Part shown: positions 20,901-34,700 of the stretch, piece by piece
How positions within the stretch are numbered: position 1 is the stretch's first letter
How the letters are laid out: each line of letters begins with the position of its first letter
Assembly (NCBI GenBank): GCA_036426205.1
Contig: CM071568.1
Coordinates: 52,054,040-52,118,039, forward strand
From: Ascaphus truei
Lineage: Eukaryota; Chordata; Amphibia; Anura; Ascaphidae
Length of the DNA: 64,000 nucleotides
Direction: 5' to 3'
Notes under the pieces: model-generated
What the model was told of the DNA's origin: nothing
Seen by the model: the letters and a program-made list of their open reading frames with translations, nothing else
The model's database searches: none
Program-made: the position numbers and the translations under genes

Positions 20901-22842
20901 CTCCACTTTAACACACACAAACACACAAATACACAAACATGTCTGTATGCATATTAAACACTATGGGAATAATGTCAGGGAAATATACTGTTTAAAACTC
21001 TAAATGAGTCTCACCAGCTACATATTAAAACACACGTTTGCATGGAACATATAACAGTTTTAGTAAATAAGGCACTGACACCCTTTAAGATATGAAGGTG
21101 AAAGCCAGTTCTTTTGACAATTTCCGTGTAAAATGTTAAGTTCCTAACAGATCAGCAGGTGCTGGGATGAAAGCTATGTGTACATTTTCAGAAGGCCAAA
21201 CGTGCGAATTCAGAAAAGTGATAAGAGAAAAAGCAATCAGTTTTCCTGTTTTCAATTTGTGCAGGATTTGAAGAGTTGTTTTGTTAAACTGCTGCATCTG
21301 CTCCAATATGAATATTGAACTACTACCACTAAAAATAACACCCTATAATTTGGAAGCCTCTGTAATCTTTTGTTAATGCAAGTGGTTTAAAAAAAAACAT
21401 CAATTTTCTATTCTGTACATTCCTTTGCCTAATGTGAATTTTTGGTTAGTGCCACTTATCGTTGGTGGATAAAATGGTATTATGTAATTAGGATGTTTCA
21501 CAGTACTGTGGCTATGAGCAGAGGAACATTTTGCTTTAGATAACATATTAGCACATGTACATGTTTTATTATGAATCAAGAGGCACAGTTAAGTTAGCTA
21601 GCATTTAATATAACATGTGCAAAATGGTATGCAATTTATTTTATCTCCAATGACTGATATTTTATTTACACTCACACTCTAATCCCTAAACACAATAATT
21701 GCATTACTCTCACAGTACTCAGAAAGAGTTTATATAAACTGCCACTAATCATATGTTTCATGAACATGGATTCAATTACACAATAAGTATGGAGAGGACG
21801 TTTTGCATGTGGTGTTGTGGAAGAAGATCTCATTTTAATTGTGTTAAACCAGAAATCAAAGCCCAAATTGTGTAGTTATGTTAGCAATACATACCTAGTT
21901 CTTGCTTTATGCTTTATTGTTAAGAGTTGGAATCCTTGTTCAAACACATCATTTATTTTGTACATAATGCTACTTTTTATTATGGGTTGTTTGAAGCAAA
22001 TGAAAATGATGCGACACTTTCTACAATTATATTATCAAAGAAAAGTGCTACTTGATAGGATCTTCTCCACTTTACCACTGTCTGAGGCCATCTTTAAGTT
22101 TCTGGAGATGTGGTTTAGAATTAGAGTCACACTGAGACAACTAGGAAATTGTGACACTGTAACAATGGAATGGAATGAAAGCTTATATACAATAGAAAGC
22201 ACAAAATTAAAACATATAGACATCTTTTGATGTCTATGGGTACTTGAAGTGATGTAGTGCTAAGATAAAAGGCAAGCAAAATACTATTTAGTAAACATTT
22301 TCAATGTATTAAATAATGGCAGAAGATTTTGACCTGGAGGTTGGTGCTCAGGTCATCTCCAGTCCAATGAAATCAGTAGTTTAATCTTCACTCTAGTCTA
22401 CACGAGAGTGTAGAAAGGTTTAAACACATCTTTGCTTAACTGGGTGTAAAAACAATTTGCATAAGTGCCCATCATTATCACTGACCATGTTTCCTTTGTG
22501 ATTCACTTTATTTGAAGAGCTGTGGCTACAGTTCTTTGTGATGGTTGATAACCAACTAGGCACCTCCCTGGGTAGTACTTGAAATGTCATGTTTCGTTTC
22601 ATTTGGTCAAAAGAGCCCTTTCCACAATGGACTCTCTGCCTGACTGACTATTTTCTGCAAGTACAATTCACTAACCTGCTCAATGTTTTGTAAGTAAAAG
22701 ATCTAGGTAGTAATTCAAATATAGATCTTTAATGACTGAACTCAACATCTTTTTGTTGCAATATAGCCCACATTCATTCCACATTAATACTACCCTTCTC
22801 CCCAAGTTTTGGGATTTAGAAATATATATATATATTTATATA
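17952..22842. other. Non-coding AT-rich sequence
   Basis: No gene recognised on either strand. Only a poly(C) run at 20190-20204 and an AT run near 22821-22835 stand out. The longest open frame is 137 codons at 21817-22230 (plus), with no start context, domain or homology that I can see. Confidence 0.4.
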
Positions 22843-22906
22843 GAATTTATAGAGACAGTAGGGTGATAGGGGAATAGGGGGATCCCCCTACTGTCTCTAT
22901 AAATTC
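22843..22906. repeat. Perfect 21-bp hairpin with a nested palindrome
   Basis: Arms 22843-22863 and 22886-22906 are perfect reverse complements (GAATTTATAGAGACAGTAGGG). The 22-bp spacer overlaps a second perfect palindrome, TAGGGGGATCCCCCTA, at 22875-22890. The two folds share bases and exclude each other. Confidence 0.9.
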
Positions 22907-23058
22907 GCCCTACTTGCCACTTAGATTGTAAGCTCTTTGGGACAGGGACTCCGTTTCTACTTGTTTTGTATGGAGCTCTTATTTCTATTATGTCAACTTT
23001 GTTACTAATGTACTTGTTATGTACATGGATGGCTCAATATAAATAAAGATCTAAATAT
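22907..23058 (+). repeat. SINE-like dispersed repeat
   Basis: Contains TTAGATTGTAAGCTCTTTGG and GACAGGGACTCC, then a pyrimidine-rich middle, and ends TGTACATGGATGGCTCAATA followed by TAAATAAAGATC. It is the longest copy in the window of the family also seen at 9649, 12690, 44320, 44970 and 50370. Confidence 0.6.
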
Positions 23059-23462
23059 ATGTTCCCAGCCTTACTGATAGAGAACCAAACAGAAGAGGAA
23101 GGAGAAGTGAGGGGTGACAATAGGTGATGCAGGACAGCATGTCATCACACACAGGGACTACTAGGGAGTGAAACCCTCTCAAGTTTCAGATTACAGATAT
23201 TCAACGCAATATTGAATAACTATTACAAATGACTACATTTGTCTAAAGCCATTCATTCCTTAACCACTACATTCAATGATCCCATCTTTCAGTAAATACA
23301 TAATATAAATATGATAATTTGATGAAAACATCGACTTTTTCATATTGAGCTTGTTGCTGAACTGTATAAGAAAACCTATAAACCACATTTATCCCAAAAT
23401 GTGTCTATTGTAAAAAAAAAAACCATATTTTGTGATATTCTTTATATATATATATATATATA
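23059..23462. other. Non-coding AT-rich sequence
   Basis: Nothing recognised. Ends in (AT)n at 23440-23462. Confidence 0.4.
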
Positions 23463-23618
23463 CAGTGTTTGACAAACCTATACGTTTGCACGCCCCGGGC
23501 GAGTGGATTTAACATCGTGGCGAGCTCCTATTGGCCCAAGCAGCACACGTGTGGTACTAGGTGTCGAGTAGATGTTTTTGTTCGGCGAGTAAATTTTTTG
23601 GTGATTTGTCGACCACTG
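23463..23618. mobile_element. hAT-like MITE, CpG-rich
   Basis: Ends are inverted: CAGTGTTTGACAAACC at the left and CAGTGGTCGACAAATCAC on the complement of the right end. Flanks TATATATA and TTTGTATA match at 6 of 8 positions. The interior keeps several CpG sites, suggesting a relatively young insertion. No coding capacity. Confidence 0.6.
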
Positions 23619-23632
23619 TTTGTATATACTAG

Positions 23633-23903
23633 AAAGAATGTTCTATTTAGTTAAAGAAGATGCACTTATGATATATATACATATATATATATATATATCA
23701 TATACACCCAACATAATATATATATGGTGCTGTGTGTGTGTATCATAGAATATATATATATATATATAGTATATAGGCTAGTATATCATAATATCATATC
23801 AAGTATATATATATATTATAGATATTGCTATATTGATATACTATTCATATATAGGTATATATATATAAAGTGACATCTTCTTAACTAAATAGAACATTCT
23901 TTT
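23633..23903. repeat. Fold-back with about 35-bp arms and a TA-rich loop
   Basis: The arm at 23633-23667 (AAAGAATGTTCTATTTAGTT and following) is repeated in reverse complement at 23868-23903 with one or two indels. The 200-bp loop is almost wholly TA-repeat-like. It lies 14 bp right of the hAT-like MITE. Confidence 0.75.
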
Positions 23904-24479
23904 TTTCCAGTGCCAGAACAAAATGCGCCGGCAACTGACGTCATGCTTAAGATACTGTACACCCAGTGACATATCTTAGAGGTAACTTATTCCAACTCGA
24001 TTCATTTAGGCAGAAGTGTTATTAAATATGAGCCCATGGTAAATTCCAGTGTGCCAACCACTAGCTGCCCTGATTAAGAAACAAAAGTATTGACCCAAAG
24101 TAAAGACCTACAATCAGATGATACTCAAATTGTTATGCGAAACACCCCGTACTTCCAGCCTTTATACTTGCTGGTTTTTACTTGGTGGCATCCTTTCATC
24201 GCTACAAATGCTTGCAGTGAAACGAAATCTATATAGGAGTGTACATTCTGGTTCTGATATACACCTTTATATTACGTAGAGTACTGCTCAGGGCTAAGAA
24301 GGACCTTACAAAACAAACATATAATGCATAATTATTTGTAGAGACTAGATATAGATACATTCATTATGCAAGCTTGCAGTTTGAAGAAGCTGAGGGAAGA
24401 TGGAATATAATTCGATCCCTGTGCAGTATGTGGCGAATCATTGACAGAACATTGCACAAATACATATTGCCAGACTGCG
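23904..24479. other. Non-coding, ordinary composition
   Basis: Nothing recognised; this is the left shoulder of the C-rich domain. Confidence 0.4.
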
Positions 24480-27400
24480 GTACTGCTCCTACCCCCCCCT
24501 CTAATGCCCCTACTGGTGTCCCTGGCCCCGCCTCTGGCGCTGGGACCCCAACGCACCCCCCTCGCGTCATTCTTCTGGACTATCGGTTGTTCAGCTTGCC
24601 GGGGGGGTGGGGGGGGGCGACACTGCTGGAACTGATACCTGTCGCGTCCTACTCGGGTCCAATTCTCTATATCTGCACTCACATTGCTCTACTCTGACTG
24701 CAGACCGTTATGGCAATCTGGTCTCAATTGTCCATCCCCCCCTGGCGAGACCCCACAACTTAGCTTTACTCTCTCGCTGAGCCCTTCTCCCCACCAGCCT
24801 GCGCCTGGAACCTGAGAGACGATGAGGCACATCTCTCCCATCTATCTGGGAAAGTCCAATGCATCCTGGCCCGACCATCTCCCTGGTGGCTTATCCCATG
24901 GGACTTCCTAGATCCCTGTGGTCCTGATCTCTGGCCCCCCACACCTCTTGCTCCTCCCCCGTCGGCAAAACTCCTGCTCGCTTCTGCTTCCCCGCGGGTA
25001 ACTGCTGCCTGGGGAGCTGCTGGGACTCCATATCCTCTGGACGCTATCTCTTCTGACTGTGCCTCAATGGGCTGGCCCTCTTCTGGCATCTGGCCTCCTG
25101 GCTACTTTGCGGCTGCCCTGCTCTGCTCTGGTCTGGGTCTGGCTCTACTCTAAGAGCCCCCTCCTGCTATTGGCTGCCACCCCCCCTGGTCCCTGACTCT
25201 CACATGCCCATTCTCCTGCTGTTCTATTGGACTGAAGCTACATGGTACGCCTCTACTGGGATCAAATACCTGAGCTCCTCCCCCCGCCAGCAATCCTTCT
25301 GAAGATCTGAGCATGCCTCCCCCCTCGTCCCCCCCCATCCCCCCTACCCTCACTCACACCTGTGCACCCCCCTCCTCCTCCCTGGGGATGCCTGCCTTAG
25401 CTACTGTCTGCACACCTGAAGCTTGCAACGGGCCTAGCCTGGGCGTGTAGCCCCTCCTTCCTGCCCCTGGCCCCCCCTCCTTTGCAGTTGGGCCCGCTAT
25501 GCGCCTCTCCCTCCCCGCTGACCCCTGGCTGCCTCTGGCCCTGCGTCACTGAGACTCCATGGCCCCCCTTCTACCTCTCTACGCTGATGCCTCCCTGCTG
25601 GAATTGCTACCTATGGGTCCTCTGGCTACTCTGGCTGCCCTCTGCTAGACTCTGGATGCCCCGATCCCTGCTCCCGCCTGAGGATGGACCCGTCATGGCT
25701 GCCCCACTCGGTCCTGCTGCTGCTCTGGAGGTAAGGCTGGCACTGATGGCCCCCCTTCTCTGACGAATGTCCTGCTGACCCTGCTTGTCTCCCTGGAGAG
25801 CTCCCCTGGCTGTCCCTCCCCCCGTGTCTGGCTACTCCCCCCAGCGTACTGCGCCCCCTGCCCTTTTTCCCTCGACTGACAGCTGGCGTATTCTCTCGTC
25901 CCGGGCCTGCCCCTCCCCCATGCCTATGCCTCTCCTGATGGCCCTTCCTGGTCTTACTACCAATATAACTGCCCTGTCTCTTCTCACTCCTCCTCTTGCT
26001 AGGGCGCCTCCCTTCTTTCCTGTGGGCCGTTAGCACGCTAGCGCAATGCCTGGCTCCTATCCTCTAGGCTCTCTGCTTGCAGCCCCGCCCACTCGCCTGG
26101 TCCTCATGGCAACCTACCGCGCTACAAATAGCATCAACTGGACAATCCCCCAACTCCTTTGAACATAGTCGCAATGGCACCTGAAGCCTGGACATTCACA
26201 TCATGCCATTGGCTGGCGATAGATACCTTACTCCTCTTCCCCTCGACCTGAAAAAAGCTGCCTCTCTGCGCCTGGCTGACTGGACGAATGGAACAATTGA
26301 GCCCCTAACTTGAGAAACTCTCTGATAGGTCTAGAGACCTCTGGACTTAGTCAGCATGAAGCATAGGTGCTGGCTGGGCCTCCTCTCGAGCGGTTTCCTG
26401 CTCCATTCTCCTCATGCATGGCCTCTGGAAAGGTCCTGCCCCATCTGTAGCCCCCCTCGTGGGTACCCATCTTCTACTGGAGCCCTGTACTGAGGCATTG
26501 CCCAACTTAGCGCTACACGTCTATGCTGACTCACCGCCCCGATCCGTCCCTACACTCCTCCCATGCTGGACCACTCCAGACCAACCTCCACCCCTCGGGC
26601 CCTGACACCAATACGAGCTTGTGAATGTAAAAGCCTGACCTTGGACTGTCCAGCCCCAATGGCGCTCCTCTGAGGTGGCCTCCCTTTCCCCTCCTCCCCC
26701 TCTGGCCGCCTCCTGACTGCTCCTTGCCCTCCCCCCCTTCTCCTGGCCCTCCCCTCTCATGGGCCTCTTCTATCCACTGAGGTCCTGGGCCTCTGGCTGG
26801 ACCCTCTCTGCCTCCTAGACCCCTGGCCTCTGGCTTGGACCCGCCACCGGCGCGCCCATGCGAAGCCTTATGCCCTACTCTGGCCCTGGGAACTCTACCT
26901 GGACCCCTACCTCACTCTGGCCCCCTGGCCACCAATCTGCTCGACGCTGGTCCCCATTGAGCGTCTCACATCATACCCTCATGGACTCCCTGCTACTTCC
27001 ACTCCCTACCTCGCTCCCATGGACCTCGCTGCAGTACTTGGGTCCTGCCCCCTCCTCCATCGCGCTGGCACACTCTCCTCATCCGGGACTGCATGCCCCT
27101 CCATGCTGCATGCGAACTGCGCGCTCCCATGCCACCTAGGCGCATGGGAGGCCAGCTGCCTCTCCCCCCCTTGCCCCTGATAACCCTGCCTCTTCCGCTG
27201 CTTGGCCCACCTGCTGCCCCCACCCCCCCGCCCCCCCTCGCTTCTGCCCTGCATCTCTTTCTGGCGGCTGGCCTGCTCATCTCCTGATGCTCCGCCTCTA
27301 CCCTCCTGGCTATCCCCTGGCCTCTGACTGCGTACTTGCGCACTCGTCCTGGCACCCTCCCCCCCCTGCCTGGCGCCTCCTGAACATCCCTGGACACCCC

Positions 27401-30400
27401 TCTCATGCTGAGGCTTCCTCATCTGGCCGGGGACAACTGGCTGACATGCCTTGGCAGCACCTGGCCCTCGAGTTCCATAGAGGCTGGCCCCTGCAAAGGC
27501 CCTGCGCCGAATCTAATCCTTCCCTCGTCGAGCACTGGGTACCCATCTGGCCCTGCCCTGCCTGGCCCTCCCTCAGATGCCCCCCCATGCTCCCTTCTGC
27601 ATATATCCTGGACCCTTGGCACCTCTCTCATTTAGCCTCTATGCTGCTCCCCTTTCCCCTGTCCACTCTGCAGCCCGCCGGCCGTCACTCTTACTTTTTC
27701 CTCCCCCCCTTCACCTCCTCTGCTCTTTCCCTGCTCTGCAGCCTGCGGCTCCTGTGACTACCCTCCTTCTCTGGCGACTCCACTGAGTGCTACTGCGTCT
27801 GCCTACAGAACCTGGAGTCTTCACTTCCTCCTCCCCCCCCTCTCACATCCCTCTGCATATCTATCCTCTCTGACCCTCTCATCTCTGTACCCACTCATCC
27901 CTGCCTGAGCCGTACATCTGGTCTGGGCTGCTGTCTGGCCTGCATGGCATATAACTCACCTCGCCTATGCTCTCTCTCCCCTTCCTGGGTATCCTGACTT
28001 GGCCTCACCTCCTGCCCTGCCCCCTCCTGCCTCTTCTCCCTCTGCCTCCCCTCCTGGGCCCTCCATTATCTCGCTCGTCGGCCCATCGTCGCTCTCCACT
28101 GCCTGGCTGACTCTGCGGACTCTGGCTGGCCCTTCTCCCCTCCAACTGGACCCCCTCCATCTCCCACCTCTCTAAGCGGAGTACGACGCATATTGAACTG
28201 CCGCGCCCATCCATCTCATTGAATACCTGCTGTACACCTACTGTCACTGCCACAGCCTACAACTGATGCCTGCGCTCACTTATGAGGCTCTCTCCACCGT
28301 AGCTGACCCTCCCAACATCAATGGCACACCTCTGGAGTCCACCCCCCTACTCTGAACTGGCCCTCCGGGCAGACCTACCCCCCCTGGAGGTGTTACTGGA
28401 GGGCTCTAATACTATCCCGGCCCTGGGCCCTCCTGCCAAGCCCATCTGCCCCTCCTGGCCTCTGTACCAATGAGGTCTGGCTCATCGCGCTCCTAGCTGG
28501 GCTAGGCCTGCTGGTCCACCCTCCTCTCTGCCTTACTTGGAATGCCCTGCCCTGGCCCCTCCATCGACTTTGCTCGGATTGCTGTGACGTGGCGCAACTC
28601 TTGCGGTCCCCTCCGTCCCTAATCTGACCCCTCCTCTCGGCTTCTGTGCTGGATCTAGACTCAAGGCTGCGCGTATGGCTCCATGTCTCGCTCCTCCCCC
28701 TCCCGTGTGGCGACACTAACGTCCTGGACCTTGAGCTAGCTGGCCTCCTCCCTGGCGCCACCGATGGGCCATTCCTGGATCCCTACCTGGCACCCCCCGG
28801 TACCAAGAACACCTGGGTACCTATGGGTCTATTTAACCTACTCCCTGTCGCTCTGGACGCCCCCCTTAAACCTCAGTGCTGCCCCAGGGACGTGAAGCTG
28901 GGGATGCCACACCACCATTTGCAATGGGCCCCTCTACTACCTAATGCTACCATCTTCCCACTGGCGGGCTGAATCGGGTATGTGGATCTACACTGAATGA
29001 TCTCACCTCTTGGCTCGGACATGGATACTAGATACACTGCGAAAGCCTCAACACACTTGCATGGGCTGTAAATACTGAGCTAATGACTCATGCGATTCTT
29101 TATAGATCTGGACTGGAATGGCAAAAAAAATTATGATGACAGTCCTCTCCGGTACTCGCTGTCCAGGCGTGAAACCACCCCTCTCTCAATGAGCCTTTCA
29201 TGTTGCTGGAACAAGAGCTCCTTAGATGCTCTCCAGCAGGGGAAAAATTGCTGGAACATGGCCTGCCCCTGCATCCCTACTCGTCCTTGTGTGGATTGGC
29301 CAGGCACAATCACCTACCCATGGCCATGACGCTATCTAGCTCCGCCGGCATAAATATACTCCTTGCGACCCTCATCCCCTCTTCCTCCCTCATGGCCTCT
29401 CTCAACATTCTTGTGCGATCTCTGGCCCGCCTGCGCCTCTAGCCCACACCTCTGCTACTCCTAATCTGCTCCCTCTCTCTCCTGCTGTAGGTCTTGACTG
29501 ACTAACTCTCGTGCTCACTCTCTGGTCCCCCCCGCCTGGCCTCTCTGGCGGACCCACCTGCCTGGAGATGAGCCCCTCTTCTTGGCTACCGCCCTCCCCT
29601 GCCTTGCTTGTGCTAATGCCCTCCATGGCGCTGCACCCCTGACCCCTCCTTCCTGAACATGACTGGATGGCGCGCTTCCCTGTGACATCTGGGGCCTTCG
29701 GTCTCTGGACCCCTTGTTGCATCCTCCTCTCCCCACACATGGCTTCGCGCTCTCTCCTCGATCCTTACCGCTCTGGGTCCCTGGCCCCCTCGGGACCTCC
29801 CGTCTGCACCTCCTCCTGCTGGACTCTGCTGCGGCCCCCTGACTCCTCCTGTCCGCGCATCTCTGCCTGCCCTGCATCCTCCATCTTGCTCTACCTGGGG
29901 GCTCCTCTGACCTGCCTCCTCCTTGCCTCTCCCACCTCTGCGCTCCCTATTTCCCTCCTCTTGGGCTGCTGGCCCCCTGGCCCTCCTTGGAGTCGGACTC
30001 GCTCTGGCCTCCTCTGAAGGCGCCTATGGCCCCCCCTGCCCTCTGAGCACGCCCTGCCCCTCTGCCCGGGCTGGACCCCGATTCACTGGCCCACTGCCTG
30101 CGCGAGCTCGACCACACTCGCCCTGCCCGACTCTGATCTGCGAGAGCCTCCTGGAGCTCCACTCTCTCTGCCACAGCCTCCGCTATCCGCTTCTCCCCTT
30201 CTGGTGCCCTTTGGCCTGTGACCTCCTAACAATAATGGTGTTCCTCTGTCGATCCCTCATGGGTCTGGCCCCTGAGGAATTTGACATGTGCTCCTCACCA
30301 TGCATGGGGTCTGGACCCTGATCCTTACCTGGCTTCATCTGGGCCTCTGGGGGCTGGCGTACTATCTCTGGCTAGGCCCCGCCTGGACCCTGAGAGTACC

Positions 30401-33400
30401 TGCTGCTGAGCTCCATTCCGCTGATCTTCCTCCTGCTCCTCTGCGGACACCATCCACATCTGGCTTTGCCTGACCCTCGGTAATTGACCACCTTCTGCCC
30501 TGAGCCTGGGGGCTGGTCCCTGGCATCTCCCCCTTAAGGGCCTGGCAGCCTGGACTCTTAATTCTCAAATCGGCTGGCTTGCTCTGAAACCTCAGCCGTC
30601 CCCTTATCCCCCTCTCTGTCACCACTATCTCTGGACAACCGCTCCCCCTCCCTTGCTCCATATCGCCCCCCTGTGTAGACTCCTGACGCCTCGTCATATC
30701 TCGCTGATTGCCCCGCCCTGATGGGCCCTCTCATGGAGATCACCTGCATGTGCCTCACCATCCCTCAGTGAATCCCTCCTCTCCGCGCCATCTGCTTCTG
30801 CTGGACTCTCCCATGGCCTCCAATATTACACTGGGGCAGGTCTTCCTGCTTCAACTCTCCTCATGTTGATCCCGCCTTCTGCGTCTGATACCCACGTTTT
30901 ATTTTCCTGGCCGTGGCTTCCGTGTCCCACTGACTTCTGTCCCTCTGGACACACTCCCGCCTGCCCCTCCACCCCCTGGGCTCCACTAGAGCTCCGTATT
31001 GACCTCTGCTGCTGGGGCTCCTGGCCCTCTGGGAGCTGGGCTGGATGAACTAGGCCCACTCGCCCTGGGGCCTCTTCCACACTTCGCCATGACTACTTTT
31101 TTTTCTCCCTCCTCCGCCTGCCTCTGCTTACCCCCTCAACCCAGGTCCACCTCTCTATTCCCTGCTGGCGACAGCGCGACACACGAAGCACGATTGCAGG
31201 TGCACGGGTAATTCCTTCCCGCTGGGTTGCCGCTTTTTTTTCGGGAGTTTGGCACCAGGACAGCAACCTCCTGCCGCCATGGACTCTCACTGACTGCCCC
31301 AGCCCTAGGCGATGCCTCCGCTCCCTCACGCTCCTCCTCTGGACATTCATCCCTCTGGTACCCCCCTGGCGTACCCCTGGTCTCATCCCGCTCCTCTTAG
31401 GATGTACATCCTGACGTCGACGTCTGCATGGCCCCCCCCCTACCTCTGAGACCCATGTCCTCCCTGGCCTTGAGAACTTACCCTTTCTACTAGACTGGAT
31501 CCCATGGTGTGCCCTTTGACGCTCCCTACTGGTCGTCCCTATATCTGCCTGGGCCTGGCCTCTCTACCCTGGAGTCCACTAACTCTGCGCCTGAGCCTTT
31601 CCTCCCCTCCTACCCTCATTATCTGGGGCCCTGCTGGGTCGCTTCTGGCCTCCCCTGTGCTCGGCCATTCCCTCACGCCGACTCTAGCCACCCCTTTTTC
31701 TGGCTGCCCTTTCCCCTGGGTGGGATATTCGCCCTATCCTGGCTGCGCCGAGCTCCTGGGTACCGCCCCCCTACTGCCTGCGCTCCTCCCTGCCCCTCCT
31801 TGCTCAGCCTCTTGCCCTGGACCCAAGGCTCTGAGCTTACTATCTCCCCCCACCTCATTGCCTCTGCTCCTCTCTCATCATGTTTCATTCTGCCTCTGTC
31901 TCGGAGCTGCTCTCTGGACTACTGATCCTGCCTTGCCCCCTGCCTCCTCCCTTGGCACTGCTGCCTCCCCTTGACGCTCGGCGTCAAGCCTCCTCAATGG
32001 GCCCCATGCCCAAATCCTCCGGTATAATCATCTACCATTCTCTGCCTGTGATGACTGCTCTGCGCGACATGGTTCCCCACTGGGCCTCGGAATGGGACTC
32101 TGAGACCTCGCGGGACTGCCACTCCTTGATGGCCTGGCCCACCCAACCCCTCTAACCTGACGCACTCCCTGGGACGCAACATGGCCACTTGCTCTCTGGG
32201 GTCTGAGGCAATGAGACTAGATCTGGAACTGAAATATTAGCAAAATTCCAGTGTTAAGGATTGACTGATGTGCCCGATTAACAAAAAAACAAAGATTATG
32301 GACAATGAGGATACTGGAAGCTAGAACAATGAGGGGCACAATGGATGAGAAACCTGCACGTAATCATTGCGCCTGGAAAATGTGAGGATCCCTGCCAGTG
32401 GCTCTGGCTGGGCTCTGGGCTCCTCCTGGCTAAACTGCCCGAAGCCCACTGCCCTGGACATCTTGGCTCCTTCCTGTCTTGGAGTCGAGACCCATCAAAC
32501 CTCCCCTTCCTGCAACTCTACCTGCCCGTGCACACCCTCCTTTTCCACTGCTGGATCTTGCGTGGCCAGCACTTCGCCCATCCGACCCTCCCTCCAACAC
32601 TCTGCGCCACTATGCGGGACTAGCGCTCTGCGTGAGCCTCATCTCTAGCTGAGCTTCGCCGCACTGCCCCGGGTATGGCGCCTCACTACGGAGGCTCACA
32701 TTCATCTTCTTCCCCCCTGGTCCTAACTACTGGGCTCACATGAAGAGCCTGAGACCTCTGGGTCTCTCTGCGCCTGGAAGAAGGCCCTGGCATGTGACGC
32801 GATTACTTACTGGATGGCTGGAACCCCCCCAGCCACTGCTCTTGACTCTGCCTTCTTGCTCTGGCTGTATCATCCATGACCCTGGAAGCACCTCCATGTG
32901 CCGCCATGCGCTCCCCCTGATTTGCCCTGGCCTAGGCCACGCCTGCTCTGGACCCACTGGATCGCCCTCGTCACGCCCTTCCCACTCTTTCCCTGCCTCC
33001 CTCGCTATGGAGGCCTCTCGCTCTACCTCCTCATAATGGAACGCCCTATCCCTTCATCTATATGCTCCTCTGCCGGCCCCCCTGGGTCCCCTCCTCTTGG
33101 GCTAAACGCGCTCATCCCCCCATGGCCTGAGATACTCTCTGGTCGATCTCTCTACCCTGGCGTTCATGTCAGAGTACTTCCTACTCTCCCTCCTCTCTGC
33201 CTGGATGGATTAAGCCTACAACCTCCCTCGCCTGTAGGAATGCTCATCCTGGCCAATCCCTGCTGCGAAACCTGCTCTGCTGGACCTGCACCCCGGATCC
33301 TTCCTGACCTCCACACCGCCTGAACGCTGGGCTGGGTACTCGGCCATCGCTGGGATCCCCCTGGCTCTGGCGCGCCTACATCCTTGGCCGTCCTTCCTGC

Positions 33401-34700
33401 TCATGCTCGGCGACTGAGAGCTGGGAACCTCCCTACTTACCTAGGGCGGAAGAACCTACCACCCCCCCTGCTCGCTATCCCTCTGCTGGATGGCCTTCTG
33501 CCAACTATGTCACCCTCTGTTTTTACATCCCTGCTCTCCCCCCTACTCAACGCCCTGGCGAGCTCTGGGACTCTGGCACTATCACACTCCGGCCCACTGT
33601 GACAGACCCCTCGCTATACAGTGGCTGTCACGAAGACTTCTCCCGCACTGACCTGATCGCTCTCTGAGCATGGCCTATGATGAAAACGGCATGGACGCGA
33701 CTTACCGCACTTTCTAAACCTACTGGCTGCCGACGTCATGATCATTGGGATATAAAAAATGCATGGATGACCCTCGAATGATATGAGATCGGTCATCTCC
33801 CTCAAGCCCCTCACCATCATCCTGCTACTGGATGGGGTAGACCACATGAGGCTCCTCGCCACATGGGCCTGGCCTGGCCGCTCTTACCCGCTCGCCATGG
33901 TACACCCAACCCTCATAGTCTCTGGAGCTGGCAAGAAAGTAATAAGCCTGGACTGCTGGTGGGCCGAAATCATACAAGCCACACAGCTCTGGGCTGCGGC
34001 TGCCTGTGCTGCAGCTGGACGATATCATGGCACCTACTACTGATCCTGCTCTTCCCTATCATTAATCTAATGCGCCTGGATGCCTGGCCCTACCTACTGT
34101 GAGCTACCCCCCTGGACCCTCACCATAATGGACCGGTCGGCCCTGATGGCGGCTAAATGTCCCTGACCCAACCCTCCCTCCTAAATATGAACCTGCTTTG
34201 GCCCACCATCATCTGGCCCTCCTCTCATGGCGAACACATACCCAGCCTTCCCTGAATGTCCTGGCCCCTGGCATACGTCCCCTCCTGTGTCTCTGAGGCT
34301 GGCTGATCGGCGGGCAGTATAGGAGATCTGCCTCCTGCGCTCGCTGGATGAGCCCACCCTAACTTCCATCCACTTCATACCATCTGCATAAACCTGTGGA
34401 GCGTCCTCTCCATGACGCTGGTGGGTCCTTGCACTGTCCTCTGCGCATATGTCATGAGAGACTATGGGCATTCCTTGGCTGGCGATACTGCCTTCGAGTC
34501 CTCTCTACTCCTGGCCCCTCTAACTCTGTGACTCCTAGCGCGCTTTCTTTGGCATTTGGCCCTCGCCCTTCTCCCCCTGGCCCATGCCAATGGCCTCTGC
34601 AGGTCTCCTCAGGACCTGTGGCCTGGGCTCACTTGCCTGCCCTCCGCACCGTCATGGCCTACTATGGCATCCCCTCCACCCTGAGCCTACCTGCTGGCCT
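24480..34700. other. C/T-rich, A-poor strand-asymmetric domain
   Basis: For about 10 kb the plus strand is made of short degenerate words such as CTGG, CCTC, CTCTGGCC and CCTGGACC, with many C runs of six or more. In two lines that I counted, pyrimidines made up 70% and about 78%, and A was only about 7%. No clear unit length, no recognisable transposon and no splice-like gene structure were seen. A short AT-rich break lies at 32220-32350. Long open frames on both strands (up to 156 codons) follow from the scarcity of TAA/TAG/TGA and have low-complexity translations. The minus strand is G-rich, so it could form G-quadruplexes or R-loops if transcribed. Origin unknown. Confidence 0.6.

Noticed and set aside
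21817..22230. 137-codon open frame on the plus strand
   Set aside because: No domain, no promoter or splice context. Length is unremarkable for the best frame in about 60 kb of non-coding DNA.
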